Shown piece after piece: positions 1 through 7,118 of a DNA stretch of 64,000 bases. A program made the position numbers and the translations under genes. The stretch is from Dactylosporangium vinaceum. Its GTDB lineage: Bacteria > Actinomycetota > Actinomycetes > Mycobacteriales > Micromonosporaceae. The stretch covers positions 2,666,001-2,730,000 of the forward strand of contig NZ_CP061913.1 in NCBI RefSeq assembly GCF_019904175.1. Reading direction: 5' to 3'. Numbering within the stretch: position 1 is the stretch's first letter; each line of letters opens with the position of its first letter. The notes under the pieces are model-generated. The model worked only from the letters and a program-made list of their open reading frames with translations, did not search any database and was not told the DNA's origin.

Positions 1-432
1 ACCCGGTTCGGCCGGGAGGTGGCGTTCCTGCACGGCGGCGTGCAGAAGGCGGCCCGCGACGCGATGGTCGCCCGGTTCCAGGAGGCGGCCCCGTCCTCGC
101 CGCCGCTGTTCGTGCTCTCCCTGAAGGCGGGCGGGACGGGCCTGACCCTGACCGCGGCCAACCACGTCATCCACGCCGACCGCTGGTGGAACCCGGCCGT
201 CGAGGACCAGGCCACCGACCGCGCCTTCCGCATCGGCCAGCGCCGGGCCGTCCAGGTCCGCAAGTTCGTCACCGCCGGCACCGTCGAGGAGAAGATCGCC
301 GCCCTGATCACCGACAAGCGCGGCCTGGCTCAGAAGATCGTCGGCACCGGCGAGCAGTGGCTGACCGAGCTCTCCACCGCCGACCTGCGCGCCCTGCTGA
401 CGCTCGACCCGGCCGCGGCGGTCTCCCCGTGA
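1..432 (+). CDS. SNF2-family DNA helicase, C-terminal fragment
   Basis: This is the 3' end of a gene that begins before the window; the frame is open from base 1. About 143 residues remain. They carry the end of the second RecA-like lobe of a Swi2/Snf2 ATPase: an HGG segment, an [12 protein letters not shown] block (motif V), the DRWWNP signature and [11 protein letters not shown] (motif VI, with the arginine finger). Such proteins translocate on double-stranded DNA using ATP. In actinobacteria this subfamily is often encoded beside a SWIM zinc-finger protein; here the nearest SWIM gene lies 8.6 kb away at 9018-9881. The stop overlaps the next start by four bases (GTGA), so the downstream gene is probably translationally coupled. 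Family assignment is firm; the exact role is unknown. Confidence 0.93.
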   Translation, partial: TRFGREVAFLHGGVQKAARDAMVARFQEAAPSSPPLFVLSLKAGGTGLTLTAANHVIHADRWWNPAVEDQATDRAFRIGQRRAVQVRKFVTAGTVEEKIAALITDKRGLAQKIVGTGEQWLTELSTADLRALLTLDPAAAVSP

Positions 433-818
433 GCGCGCGATTATGCGTCTTCGTGTGCCTTGTCGGTGAGCCCGGGATGCCGCCGCGGGAGGAGCTGCAC
501 TGGCGGCTGCACGACGCGATCGAGGAGGCGGCCGGGCGGGCGGGCGTCGACTTCGCGGACGTACAGCTGCAGATGCTCGGCGACGGGGCGCTCGCGGTCT
601 TTCCGGCCGGCGCGAACGAGCCGCGGGCCTTTGCCGCGCTCGTCCGCGTCTTCCGGGCCGGCCTGCCCCCGCCGGAGCAGGCACCGGTCCGCATCCGCCT
701 CGCCGCCGCCGTGGGCCAGCCGTCGGTCGCGACGATGGAGGTGACCCGGCTGATCGCCGGCGACGACGGGGGCGCGGTGCTGCACGTGGTGCTAGGCCGG
801 GAGGGGCTGGGCGCCTAG
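429..818 (+). CDS. Hypothetical protein resembling a degenerate nucleotidyl-cyclase domain
   Basis: A protein of 129 residues starting with GTG that overlaps the helicase stop by four bases. The layout of an N-terminal beta strand, a helix, then [16 protein letters not shown] and a final RLAAAVG strand recalls the short class-III-cyclase-like proteins common in actinomycetes, where the GDG turn is kept. The metal-binding aspartates of true cyclases are not evident: the first strand reads LCVFVCLVG rather than an xDIxG motif. I infer a catalytically dead fold, perhaps regulatory. It converges with the lipoprotein gene and overlaps its 3' end by 27 bp. Coding is supported by the overlap and the G/C-ending codons; function is unknown. 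Confidence 0.6.
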   Translation: MSARLCVFVCLVGEPGMPPREELHWRLHDAIEEAAGRAGVDFADVQLQMLGDGALAVFPAGANEPRAFAALVRVFRAGLPPPEQAPVRIRLAAAVGQPSVATMEVTRLIAGDDGGAVLHVVLGREGLGA

Positions 819-1703
819 TCCCTTGAGCGATCGGTGCAGGGACCTGGCCGTCGAGACGTTCAGGAAACAGTGGGCGACGCGGTCACCGAGCTGCCACTGC
901 GGCTGGGTGAGGCCGTCCCAGAAGGTGTACACGTCCTTGCGCTCGTACAGCTGCGTCTCGCTCAGCCCGAGGAACCCGGCGACGAGCGTGAAGCACGCCT
1001 TGGACACCGTGGCGTTGAGCGCCTTCGGGTCGGCGGGGAACGGCCCGGCGGGCGCCGTCCACACCCCGACGAACTCGGTGTCGTGGTCCTCGGCGCACCC
1101 GACGGGCGTCACCGCGTCGACGCTCGTGTAGAAGCCCTCCGGCGTCAGGTCCCCGCCGTCGAGGTCGACGCACGTGAGCGCCAGGGGCGCCGCGCCCTTG
1201 AGCGAGTCGGCGAGGCTGCCGGTGCGCTCCTTCGGTGCGAAGAGGTCGTCGCTCGCCTCGGCCAGCCCGCACACGTAGGTCCGGGCGCCGCCCTTCCACG
1301 CGGCCGGGCGCGGCAGGGCCAGGAACGGGAACAGCCGGCCGGCGTGCCAGTCCCCGCCGACGAACTCGGTGACCTTCTGGCTGCAGTCGGCGTACGCGGC
1401 CCGCGCCGGGTCGGAGTCCCAGGCCGGCGGCTCGGTGCCGTCGGCCGCGCCGGTCGCCACCACTTCGACGGTGTGCGGGCCCGTGCAGGCCGTCTCGTCG
1501 AGCACCGCCCGGTCCGGCTGCTCGAACGCGCTGAACGGCCCGCCGGCCAGGCACTGCCCGACCGCCGGCGGCCGGAAGGCGGCGCTGGGCAGCATCGCCC
1601 ACCCGTTGGTCAGGTCCCGATCGGTGTGCGCGGGCGCACTGCAGGCCGCCGCGGCCAGGGCGACGGCCACGAGGAAGGGGAGCCCCTTAGTCCGCAAGCC
1701 CAT
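792..1703 (-). CDS. Septum-formation-domain-like lipoprotein
   Basis: A 303-residue secreted protein. Residues 1-21 form a lipoprotein signal (positive start, hydrophobic core, AAAAC lipobox with Cys21), so it should be diacylated and anchored outside the membrane. The mature part holds two similar halves, each with a G-x-C start and a CxGPHTVEVV / CAEDHDTEFVG core followed by a CxxxV stretch. This matches what I know of the Septum_form-type domain, here apparently duplicated. Its start lies 17 bp inside the 3' end of the DUF3105 gene, so the two are likely one transcript. The duplicated half-domain is visible; a division role is only a family label. Confidence 0.75.
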   Translation of the reverse strand: MGLRTKGLPFLVAVALAAAACSAPAHTDRDLTNGWAMLPSAAFRPPAVGQCLAGGPFSAFEQPDRAVLDETACTGPHTVEVVATGAADGTEPPAWDSDPARAAYADCSQKVTEFVGGDWHAGRLFPFLALPRPAAWKGGARTYVCGLAEASDDLFAPKERTGSLADSLKGAAPLALTCVDLDGGDLTPEGFYTSVDAVTPVGCAEDHDTEFVGVWTAPAGPFPADPKALNATVSKACFTLVAGFLGLSETQLYERKDVYTFWDGLTQPQWQLGDRVAHCFLNVSTARSLHRSLKGLGAQPLPA

Positions 1704-2502
1704 TGCTGCAGGGCGTTCCCGGTTCGAGGCTGGCGGTCTCGCGATACTTCTTGATGAACTGATCGACGCGCGGGTCGTCGGCCTTGTCGAGGCGCAGCTG
1801 GTATCCCCACGCCTGCAACGAGATCGGGCTCGGCTGCCCTTCGTAGGGGCTCATCAGCATGAAATCGTTGTTGCGCACCTTGCCCGCGAGCTTGTCGACA
1901 TCGCTCTTGGCCAGGCTCGGCTGGTAGGTGATCCACACGGCGCCGTGCTCGAGGCTGTGGACCGCGCGGCCTTCGACGACGGGCGCGGAGTACACGTCGC
2001 CGAGGCACCGCTGCCAGTTCCCGAAATGCCGCCCACCGGCCGCGGGCACCATCCGATACTCCGGCTTCTCCCCGTCCGCGAGATGCTCCCGCTCCAGCCA
2101 GTCGGGGTGCGTGAGCCGGTAGTCGATCACCCCACTGATCTCGCCCGACGCCTGCGAGGGGCCGGCGTCACGCGCCGTGCCGACGAAGTAGAACGCCGCG
2201 ACGACCCCGGCCACGCAGAGCAGCCCGAGCACCCCGACGACACTGAGGGCGATGACGACACCCCGATTGCCCTTCTGCGCCGGCGCCCCGGCCACGTAGG
2301 GCGGCGGCGGATAACCCCCGGGCGGCGGCCCGTACTGCCCCGGCGGCGGCCCGTACTGCGCCGGCGGCGGCATCTGCTGTCCCGGCGGCGGGAACCCGCT
2401 GTCCACGGGCGGACCATAGGGCGGCACCGGCGGCGGAGGGGGCTGCTGGCCCTGCGGCTGGGGCGCGCCGTACGGCGGCGGCTCAGGATAGGCGCCGGTC
2501 AT
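1687..2502 (-). CDS. DUF3105 membrane protein with proline-rich N terminus
   Basis: A 271-residue protein. I start it at the ATG followed by TGAYPEPP because everything upstream in this frame is repeat DNA. Residues 1-77 are a Pro/Gly/Tyr-rich cytoplasmic tail with PPPGQYG-type repeats, 82-106 form one membrane helix, and the remainder lies outside. The outer domain has the HSLEHGAVWITY block and paired cysteines (QRCLGD, GTPCSNG) expected for DUF3105. The function of that family is unknown. The gene is followed by an overlapping lipoprotein gene, so both products likely work at the cell surface. Confidence 0.82.
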   Translation of the reverse strand: MTGAYPEPPPYGAPQPQGQQPPPPPVPPYGPPVDSGFPPPGQQMPPPAQYGPPPGQYGPPPGGYPPPPYVAGAPAQKGNRGVVIALSVVGVLGLLCVAGVVAAFYFVGTARDAGPSQASGEISGVIDYRLTHPDWLEREHLADGEKPEYRMVPAAGGRHFGNWQRCLGDVYSAPVVEGRAVHSLEHGAVWITYQPSLAKSDVDKLAGKVRNNDFMLMSPYEGQPSPISLQAWGYQLRLDKADDPRVDQFIKKYRETASLEPGTPCSNGLAD

Positions 2503-2638
2503 AGCGCCGACACTACCGGAACGCCCACCAGCTCTGGCGTTCCCGGTTCGCCGCTGCCGCCTCGGCGTCGTGCTCGGTGGCGGACGCCTTGCCGGTCGCT
2601 GCATGCCGGCAACGTCGATGTACGAGGGGTGGGGGCGC

Positions 2639-2699
2639 GATATGTCGGGCGCTGTGCGCCACGACATATCGGACTTATACCCCGTCAGGTGATATGTCG
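2639..2699. repeat. Palindromic dispersed element, copy A
   Basis: A near-perfect hairpin occupies 2639-2670: GATATGTCG, then GGCGC, a TGT loop, GCGCC, one unpaired A and CGACATATC. It is followed by GGACTT, a 13-nt block ATACCCCGTCAGG (2677-2689) and a third arm GATATGTCG (2691-2699). A second copy with the same parts lies at 15668-15738. It sits 137 bp upstream of the DUF3105 start, between divergent genes. It could be a small mobile palindromic element, a protein-binding site or an RNA hairpin. No reading frame is needed to explain it. Confidence 0.75.
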
Positions 2700-2704
2700 G
2701 TTGT

Positions 2705-3345
2705 GAGGCTTTCCGGCGGTGGCCGGTGGCAAGATCGACCGCGGTTGGCGCGATGGGCACGCAAGCATCGCTGCCACGGACGGCTCGATGCTGCGGCGGG
2801 AGTGGCGGTGCGGACCAGCCGGCACGGTGTATCGACGAGGGCGGCGCTGCCCGCGACCGGCAGGATGTGGCGACGGTGCCCGGCCGGCAGGGCGTCGCGG
2901 TGGGTGTCTGGCCGAATCGAAGCTGCGGCGGTGCGGAAGGGCAGCTCGATGTTGCGGCGGTGCGGGCGGCGGGACCGGCGCCGCGGCGGTGTGGACGGGC
3001 GGGCGGCTCGGTGCTGCGTGGTGCGGGCGGTGGGACCGATGCTGCGGCGGTGTGGCAGTGCGGCTCGACGTTGCGGTGGTGCGGGCGGGCTCGATGTTGC
3101 GGCGCGAGTGGCGTTGCAGGCGGCCGGTGCAGTGGATCGATGCGCGCGATGGTGCCGGCGGCCGGTGGGGGCGGGCGGCTCGGTGTTGCGGCGTGAGTGA
3201 TGTGCGGGCGGCCGGTGGGGGCGGCGGCTCGGTGTTGCGGCGGGAGTTGCGGTGTGGGCGGCCGGTGTGGTGGATCGATGTGGGCGACGGTGTCCGCGGA
3301 CGATGGGGGCGCTGTGGGATGCGCTGCGACGTTCATCGACGCGCG
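2705..3345. repeat. Degenerate tandem repeat field, no gene
   Basis: About 640 bp of imperfect repeats built on words such as GGCTCGATGTTGCGGCGG, GTGCGGGCGGC and GGCCGGTG, with a longer unit of roughly 90-110 bp most regular at 3090-3300. Frames on both strands are open only because stop codons are rare at this composition. Their translations are low-complexity and match no family I recognise, so I treat the stretch as noncoding. It separates the DUF3105 gene from the zinc-finger gene at 3360. Confidence 0.6.
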
Positions 3346-3359
3346 ATATGGTCGGCCCC

Positions 3360-3995
3360 ATGGCGGCCGAGTGTGCGATCGATGGATGTGCGGTCCTGGC
3401 GATCGGGCGGTGCCGGGAGTGCGGGCGCGCGTTCTGCATGTCGCACCAGGCCCACAACGAGGTCACCGGCGAGGGGTACGCCGCGCTCTGCATCCAGTGC
3501 CTCCAGCGCCGCCAGCGGGTTGCCGGTGCCGCCGATCCCAAGGTCGACGGGCGTGAGGCGGCCGAGCGCACCTGGGTGACGTCCGGCCAGGCGGCCATGG
3601 ACCTGTATGCGGCCGGCATCGCGCCCGTGCCGGTGGTCGAGCGCCGGTCGCGCTTCGTCAAGCAGCGCTTCGGCCGTCCGCGCGAGGAGATCGACGAGAT
3701 CGAGGTCGGCGCACTGTGGGTGATCGGCCGGTTCGAGTGGACCGAGATGCAGGAGATCCCCGAGACCCGGGAGTGGAACACCGGCCTGCTCGTGCGCCCG
3801 TCCGGCGGCTACCCGGTCGCGATGGTCGCCCGGGCCGTGGCCCGCTGCAAGGTCACCGACGGCCTGGCCACCCTGATCCGCGACGCCCGCTACGGCGACA
3901 GCTTCACCCAGCTCGAGCGCCGCGAGATCCCCCGCATCATCGCGGCGATCCGCGCCCTGGTCCGCTCGACGACCGGCGACGTCCCCGCGCCGTAG
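3360..3995 (+). CDS. Hypothetical protein with N-terminal zinc-binding cluster
   Basis: A 211-residue protein beginning MAAECAIDGC. The first 50 residues hold paired ligands: CAIDGC, CRECGRAFC with a following SHQ, and CIQC. This spacing looks like a treble-clef or B-box-like zinc site. The remainder is mixed alpha/beta, with a VGALWVIGRFEW segment near the middle and a helical C terminus. I recognise no named family. The start is the first ATG after the repeat field and lies directly before the cysteine cluster, which supports it. No operon partner is evident. Confidence 0.7.
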   Translation: MAAECAIDGCAVLAIGRCRECGRAFCMSHQAHNEVTGEGYAALCIQCLQRRQRVAGAADPKVDGREAAERTWVTSGQAAMDLYAAGIAPVPVVERRSRFVKQRFGRPREEIDEIEVGALWVIGRFEWTEMQEIPETREWNTGLLVRPSGGYPVAMVARAVARCKVTDGLATLIRDARYGDSFTQLERREIPRIIAAIRALVRSTTGDVPAP

Positions 3996-4084
3996 CGACG
4001 ACGACCACTCATCGCGAAACAGCACACCCGCTGATCGCGAAGCGGCCCGGCCGGCGGCGCCGCGGCCGTGACGGCAAGGGCTCG

Positions 4085-5410
4085 CTAGCGCGGGGCGCCG
4101 AGCGCGGCCAGCGCGTCCAGATAGCGGGCCGGCACCACGTTCGGCGCGTCCCCCTTGAACGCGGCCTCCACCTCGGCGTCGCTCGGCAGCGCCGGCACCT
4201 GCGCCGCGAGCGCCCGCACGATCGGGGCGTCGCGCCAGTCGGGGTGCTCGGTCAGCAGCCGGAGCGCGACGAGTGACTCCTCGATCTCACCCACGCACTC
4301 GAAGGGCTTGTGCGCGGTCAGCCCCATCAGCTCGCGGTACCCCTCGAGCTGGCTCATGTCCGTGAAGACGTCGGTGCCGAAGATGTGCACCAGGCGATCA
4401 CGGCCGGTGAACGGGGCCAGGGCCAGGAACACGAAGCGGCACTTCGGGCAGTGGCCGCACCAGCGATCGCTCGCATCGCGCTGCTTGAACGCCGCGTTGC
4501 AGCTCGTCACCACGTCGTCGTAGGTCGTGTGCTTCGCGAACAGGCCCGCGATGTGCAGTTCGGACAGTCCGCGCAGCAGCGAGAAGTACGCGTCGCGCAG
4601 CCCCGCGTGCGCCAGCAGCGCGTCGCGCAGGTGCCGCTCGGCCGGCAGGCCCTTCGACCACTGGTGGTTGATGTCCCGGCCGAGCCAGCTGAGGTTCGGC
4701 ACCGACGCCGAGCTCTCGTTGGACATCACGACCGGCCCGAGCCCGTGCATGAGCGAGGTCGCCACCGCGATGAGCGAGTTGATCGCGGTCACCGGGATGT
4801 GCCCGTTGAGCGCGCCCGCCTCGTTCAGCTCGCGCATCCGCGGGTCGAGCGTGCGCCGCACAGTGCGCACGGGCTGCGGCGACACCGCCATCACGCTGCG
4901 GATGATCGCGTTCGGGTTGACCGCGAACAGGACCGGGTCGAGCCCGGCCAGCTGCAGTGCCTCCATGGTCACGATCGAGTCCTTGCCGCCGCCGACGGCC
5001 GCGAGAGGCGCTCCGGGCGGGGCATGCACAAAAGCCGGAGACTCCGCCTGTACCGCCAGTGCGATAGGCAGTTCGAGGACGTACTCGAGCTTGTTCTGGT
5101 ACGCGAACTCGCCAAGCCCCTCGTGGAAGAGCGCCCGCACCCACGGCATCGCCCCTTCGGCCAGCGCGAGCTCGCCGAGCTCGACCCGCCGCGGCGCCGC
5201 GATCTTGTAGTACGAGGTCGACGCGGCCACGTACAGCAGGTCGAGCACGCGATCGAGCGCCGGATGCGGCTCCACGGAGGCCGGCCCGAAGTCGACGGTC
5301 TCGGTCAGCACGAGGTCACCGAGCGCATAGTGGAAGCGCGCCACCCCGGTCGCGGGATCGAACTCCCGCCCGGGGAACCTCAGCGCCTCAACCTGCTCCC
5401 ACGCGTTCAC
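4085..5410 (-). CDS. murL: MurL-like UDP-MurNAc-L-Ala-L-Glu epimerase
   Basis: A 441-residue protein starting at GTG (VNAWEQVEAL). The N-terminal part has the beta pattern FPGREFDPATGVARFHY plus an ETVDF strand. The centre carries a PP-loop-type nucleotide motif, AAVGGGKDSIVTMEAL, near residues 140-155. The second half contains SNESSAS, a DINHQWSK block and a CGHCPKC cluster that probably binds metal. This arrangement is what I recall for MurL, which epimerises the terminal L-Glu of UDP-MurNAc-L-Ala-L-Glu to D-Glu using ATP, an alternative to MurI plus MurD in peptidoglycan synthesis. No murD2 lies beside it. The PP-loop is firm; the MurL name rests on remembered motif order. Confidence 0.7.
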   Translation of the reverse strand: MNAWEQVEALRFPGREFDPATGVARFHYALGDLVLTETVDFGPASVEPHPALDRVLDLLYVAASTSYYKIAAPRRVELGELALAEGAMPWVRALFHEGLGEFAYQNKLEYVLELPIALAVQAESPAFVHAPPGAPLAAVGGGKDSIVTMEALQLAGLDPVLFAVNPNAIIRSVMAVSPQPVRTVRRTLDPRMRELNEAGALNGHIPVTAINSLIAVATSLMHGLGPVVMSNESSASVPNLSWLGRDINHQWSKGLPAERHLRDALLAHAGLRDAYFSLLRGLSELHIAGLFAKHTTYDDVVTSCNAAFKQRDASDRWCGHCPKCRFVFLALAPFTGRDRLVHIFGTDVFTDMSQLEGYRELMGLTAHKPFECVGEIEESLVALRLLTEHPDWRDAPIVRALAAQVPALPSDAEVEAAFKGDAPNVVPARYLDALAALGAPR

Positions 5411-5483
5411 AACCGCTCCGTCCCACGCCGTCCGGGTACCACACCGCCGCGCAATGGTAGCCCGCACCGCCCGGCACCGAAGT

Positions 5484-5515
5484 TTGCAACCGGTACCCGG
5501 GTACAGGCTTATCGT
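5484..5515 (+). promoter_or_regulatory. MerR-type promoter and operator
   Basis: A -35-like TTGCAA (5484-5489) and a -10-like TATCGT (5510-5515) are separated by about 20 bp, longer than the usual 17. A perfect 12-bp palindrome, GTACCCGGGTAC (5493-5504), fills the spacer. Over-long spacers with a central dyad are the hallmark of MerR-activated promoters. The start codon of the MerR gene is about seven bases past the -10, so the transcript is probably leaderless and autoregulated. Confidence 0.72.
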
Positions 5516-5521
5516 TGCCGC

Positions 5522-5935
5522 ATGGTGCAACCCGCAACCGGCCTGCGCACCGGCGAGGTCGCCGAACTGGCCGGGGTCAACATCCAGACACTGCGGTACT
5601 ACGAGCGCCGCGGCCTGCTCGCCGACCCGCTGCGCAGCCCGGGCGGCCACCGCCTGTATCCGCCCGACACGGTGGCCCGGCTCACCGCGATCAAGGCCGC
5701 CCAGCGCCTCGGCTTCACCCTCGACGAGGTCGCGGACCTGCTGAACCGCCACCGCCGCCCGGGTGGTGGCCTGCAGATCCGCGCCGCCGACAAGCTCGCC
5801 GAGATCGACCGCCGCATCGCGGCCCTGACCGACGTCCGCGCCACCCTGGCCCGCGTGGTCGCCGCGAACTGCGACAGCCTGACCGACTGCACCTGCCCCG
5901 ACTGCCCGCTGCCCGACCCGCGTCAGGTGCGGTGA
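5522..5935 (+). CDS. MerR-family metal-responsive transcriptional regulator
   Basis: A 137-residue protein. The N terminus is a MerR winged helix (TGEVAELAGVNIQTLRYYERRGLL, split here as the HTH plus the RYYERRGLL hallmark), followed by a wing (SPGGHRLY) and a long dimerisation helix. The C terminus carries NCDSLTDCTCPDCPLP. A Cys just after the long helix plus a C-x-C-x2-C loop suggests thiol metal sensing, as in the MerR/ZntR/CueR group; the metal is not deducible. The only plausible target in view is its own promoter. It converges with the ABC permease and overlaps its 3' end by 13 bp. Confidence 0.88.
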   Translation: MVQPATGLRTGEVAELAGVNIQTLRYYERRGLLADPLRSPGGHRLYPPDTVARLTAIKAAQRLGFTLDEVADLLNRHRRPGGGLQIRAADKLAEIDRRIAALTDVRATLARVVAANCDSLTDCTCPDCPLPDPRQVR

Positions 5936-6936
5936 CGGATGCTCCACAGCATCAGGGCGGCGACGAGCCCGGTCAGCAGCAGATAGAGCCCGGTCTCCAG
6001 GCACTGGAACGCCCAGAACCGGTCGTTCGGCTGATACGCGATGTCCAGGTGCAGGTCGTGTGACTCCAGACACGGCGACGAGTCGCCGAACGTGCCCGTC
6101 GCGCCCGTCTTCGGGGCCCGCATCAGGCAGTCGTCGAAGACCTTCGGGTCGAGCGGCCGCCCGTCGGCGGTCAGCAGCTCGCTCACCGAGGTCACCCACA
6201 CGCCCGGGATCTCGATGCCCTTCAGCACCGGCGCGTTGCCGAGCGTGCCGAGCCCGTGGGCCTGATCGATCGCGGCCGCGGTCATGTGGCGCGACTCGTG
6301 ATGGGCGGGCATGAGGTGCGGCCGGATCGCGTTCGGCATCACGAACAGCATGATCAGCACGAGCAGCCCGGTGACGGCCATGGCCGGCAGCGTCCGCCGC
6401 GAGAACATGCCCACCGCCGCCCCGAGCGCGGCCGCGAGCGCGGCCTGGCCGACGGGGGAGAGTCCCCGGGCGCCGAAGTTGACGGTGCCGAAGCGATCCT
6501 GGGCGATCGCGTCGATCGGCGCCGCCGCCCAGCTGAGCAGCAGGCTCGCACACGCCCCGACCACCATCGCCGCGAGGACCACTGTCGCCAGCCGCACGGC
6601 CAGCCACCGCCGCCGGCTGACGCTCTGATTCCACACCAGCCGGTGGGTCCCGGCCTCCAGCTCCCGGGCCACCAGCGGCGCCCCCCAGAACATCCCGATC
6701 AGCACCGGCACCAGCCCCAGCACGCCGGCCAGCACCAGCAGCGGGCTGCGGTAGTCCCCGACCAGCCGCACCATGGCCCCGGCACAGTCGCCGGTGACCT
6801 GACACTGCGCAAGGTACCCGTCCCGCGCGTCACGAACATCAAGCCCGATCTTGATGAGGTACGCCGACAGCGCCCCCAGCACCACCACACCCGCCAACGC
6901 CTGCGTCCGGAACTGCCGCCAGCTCATCCAGATCAT
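5923..6936 (-). CDS. ABC-2 type transporter permease
   Basis: A 337-residue membrane protein beginning MIWMSWRQFRTQ. About six membrane helices are visible, with a large extracytoplasmic loop between helices 5 and 6 (roughly residues 215-300) that contains several cysteines. An ELEAGTHRLVWNQSVSRRRWL segment resembles the coupling region of actinobacterial ABC-2 permeases. It pairs with the ATPase encoded upstream at 7111-8010. The original ATGA junction between the two genes has been opened by two 89-bp repeat copies, yet this start still overlaps the preceding mini-ORF stop (6933-6936). The substrate is unknown. Confidence 0.87.
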   Translation of the reverse strand: MIWMSWRQFRTQALAGVVVLGALSAYLIKIGLDVRDARDGYLAQCQVTGDCAGAMVRLVGDYRSPLLVLAGVLGLVPVLIGMFWGAPLVARELEAGTHRLVWNQSVSRRRWLAVRLATVVLAAMVVGACASLLLSWAAAPIDAIAQDRFGTVNFGARGLSPVGQAALAAALGAAVGMFSRRTLPAMAVTGLLVLIMLFVMPNAIRPHLMPAHHESRHMTAAAIDQAHGLGTLGNAPVLKGIEIPGVWVTSVSELLTADGRPLDPKVFDDCLMRAPKTGATGTFGDSSPCLESHDLHLDIAYQPNDRFWAFQCLETGLYLLLTGLVAALMLWSIRHRT

Positions 6937-7025
6937 GCCGTCGCCTCCGCAAGCTCCGGTGACGGCCTGAGCTCCGAGCTGTGCTTCTGATGAGCGGCCC
7001 CTCCGCTGCGCTCCGGACCGCTCAT
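6933..7025 (-). CDS. 30-residue mini-ORF, repeat copy 1
   Basis: The reading frame runs from ATG at 7025 to TGA at 6935-6933 and encodes a 30-residue peptide beginning MSGPERSGGAAHQ and ending PELAEATA. Its start overlaps the stop of the preceding identical mini-ORF by ATGA (7022-7025), and its stop overlaps the permease start by ATGA (6933-6936). It is probably translated by coupling between the ATPase and permease genes. I see no fold or signal in the peptide; its value may be only to carry ribosomes across the insertion. Confidence 0.45.
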   Translation of the reverse strand: MSGPERSGGAAHQKHSSELRPSPELAEATA

Positions 7026-7118
7026 GCCGTCGCCTCCGCAAGCTCCGGTGACGGCCTGAGCTCCGAGCTGTGCTTCTGATGAGCGGCCCCTCCGCTGCGC
7101 TCCGGACCGCTCATGCCG
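6934..7118. repeat. 89-bp tandem repeat at an ABC operon junction
   Basis: Two identical 89-bp units (6934-7022 and 7023-7111) are followed by the first seven bases of a third. Within each unit ATGAGCGG and CCGCTCAT (on the minus strand) form an 8-bp inverted repeat. Eighty-nine bases is one short of 30 codons, and with the shared bases of ATGA each unit makes exactly 30 codons plus a stop. The array sits precisely at the ATPase/permease junction, consistent with insertion at the ATGA followed by duplication. Confidence 0.93.
7022..7114 (-). CDS. 30-residue mini-ORF, repeat copy 2
   Basis: This is the upstream twin of the mini-ORF at 6933-7025, identical in sequence. It starts at ATG 7114, overlapping the stop of the ABC ATPase gene (ATGA, 7111-7114), and ends at TGA 7024-7022, overlapping the next mini-ORF start. 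The chain ATPase, mini-ORF, mini-ORF, permease therefore has three successive ATGA overlaps. Translation is likely but the peptide may have no function of its own. Confidence 0.45.
   Translation of the reverse strand: MSGPERSGGAAHQKHSSELRPSPELAEATA

Noticed and set aside
429..818. Functional adenylate cyclase
   Set aside because: The metal-binding and substrate residues are not evident; only the fold pattern and the GDG turn are visible.
2675..3781. Long open frames on both strands across 2.5-3.8 kb that could be read as a proline/histidine-rich protein
   Set aside because: They run through repeat DNA, have no family resemblance, and the minus frame crosses the zinc-finger gene. Stops are simply rare at this GC content.
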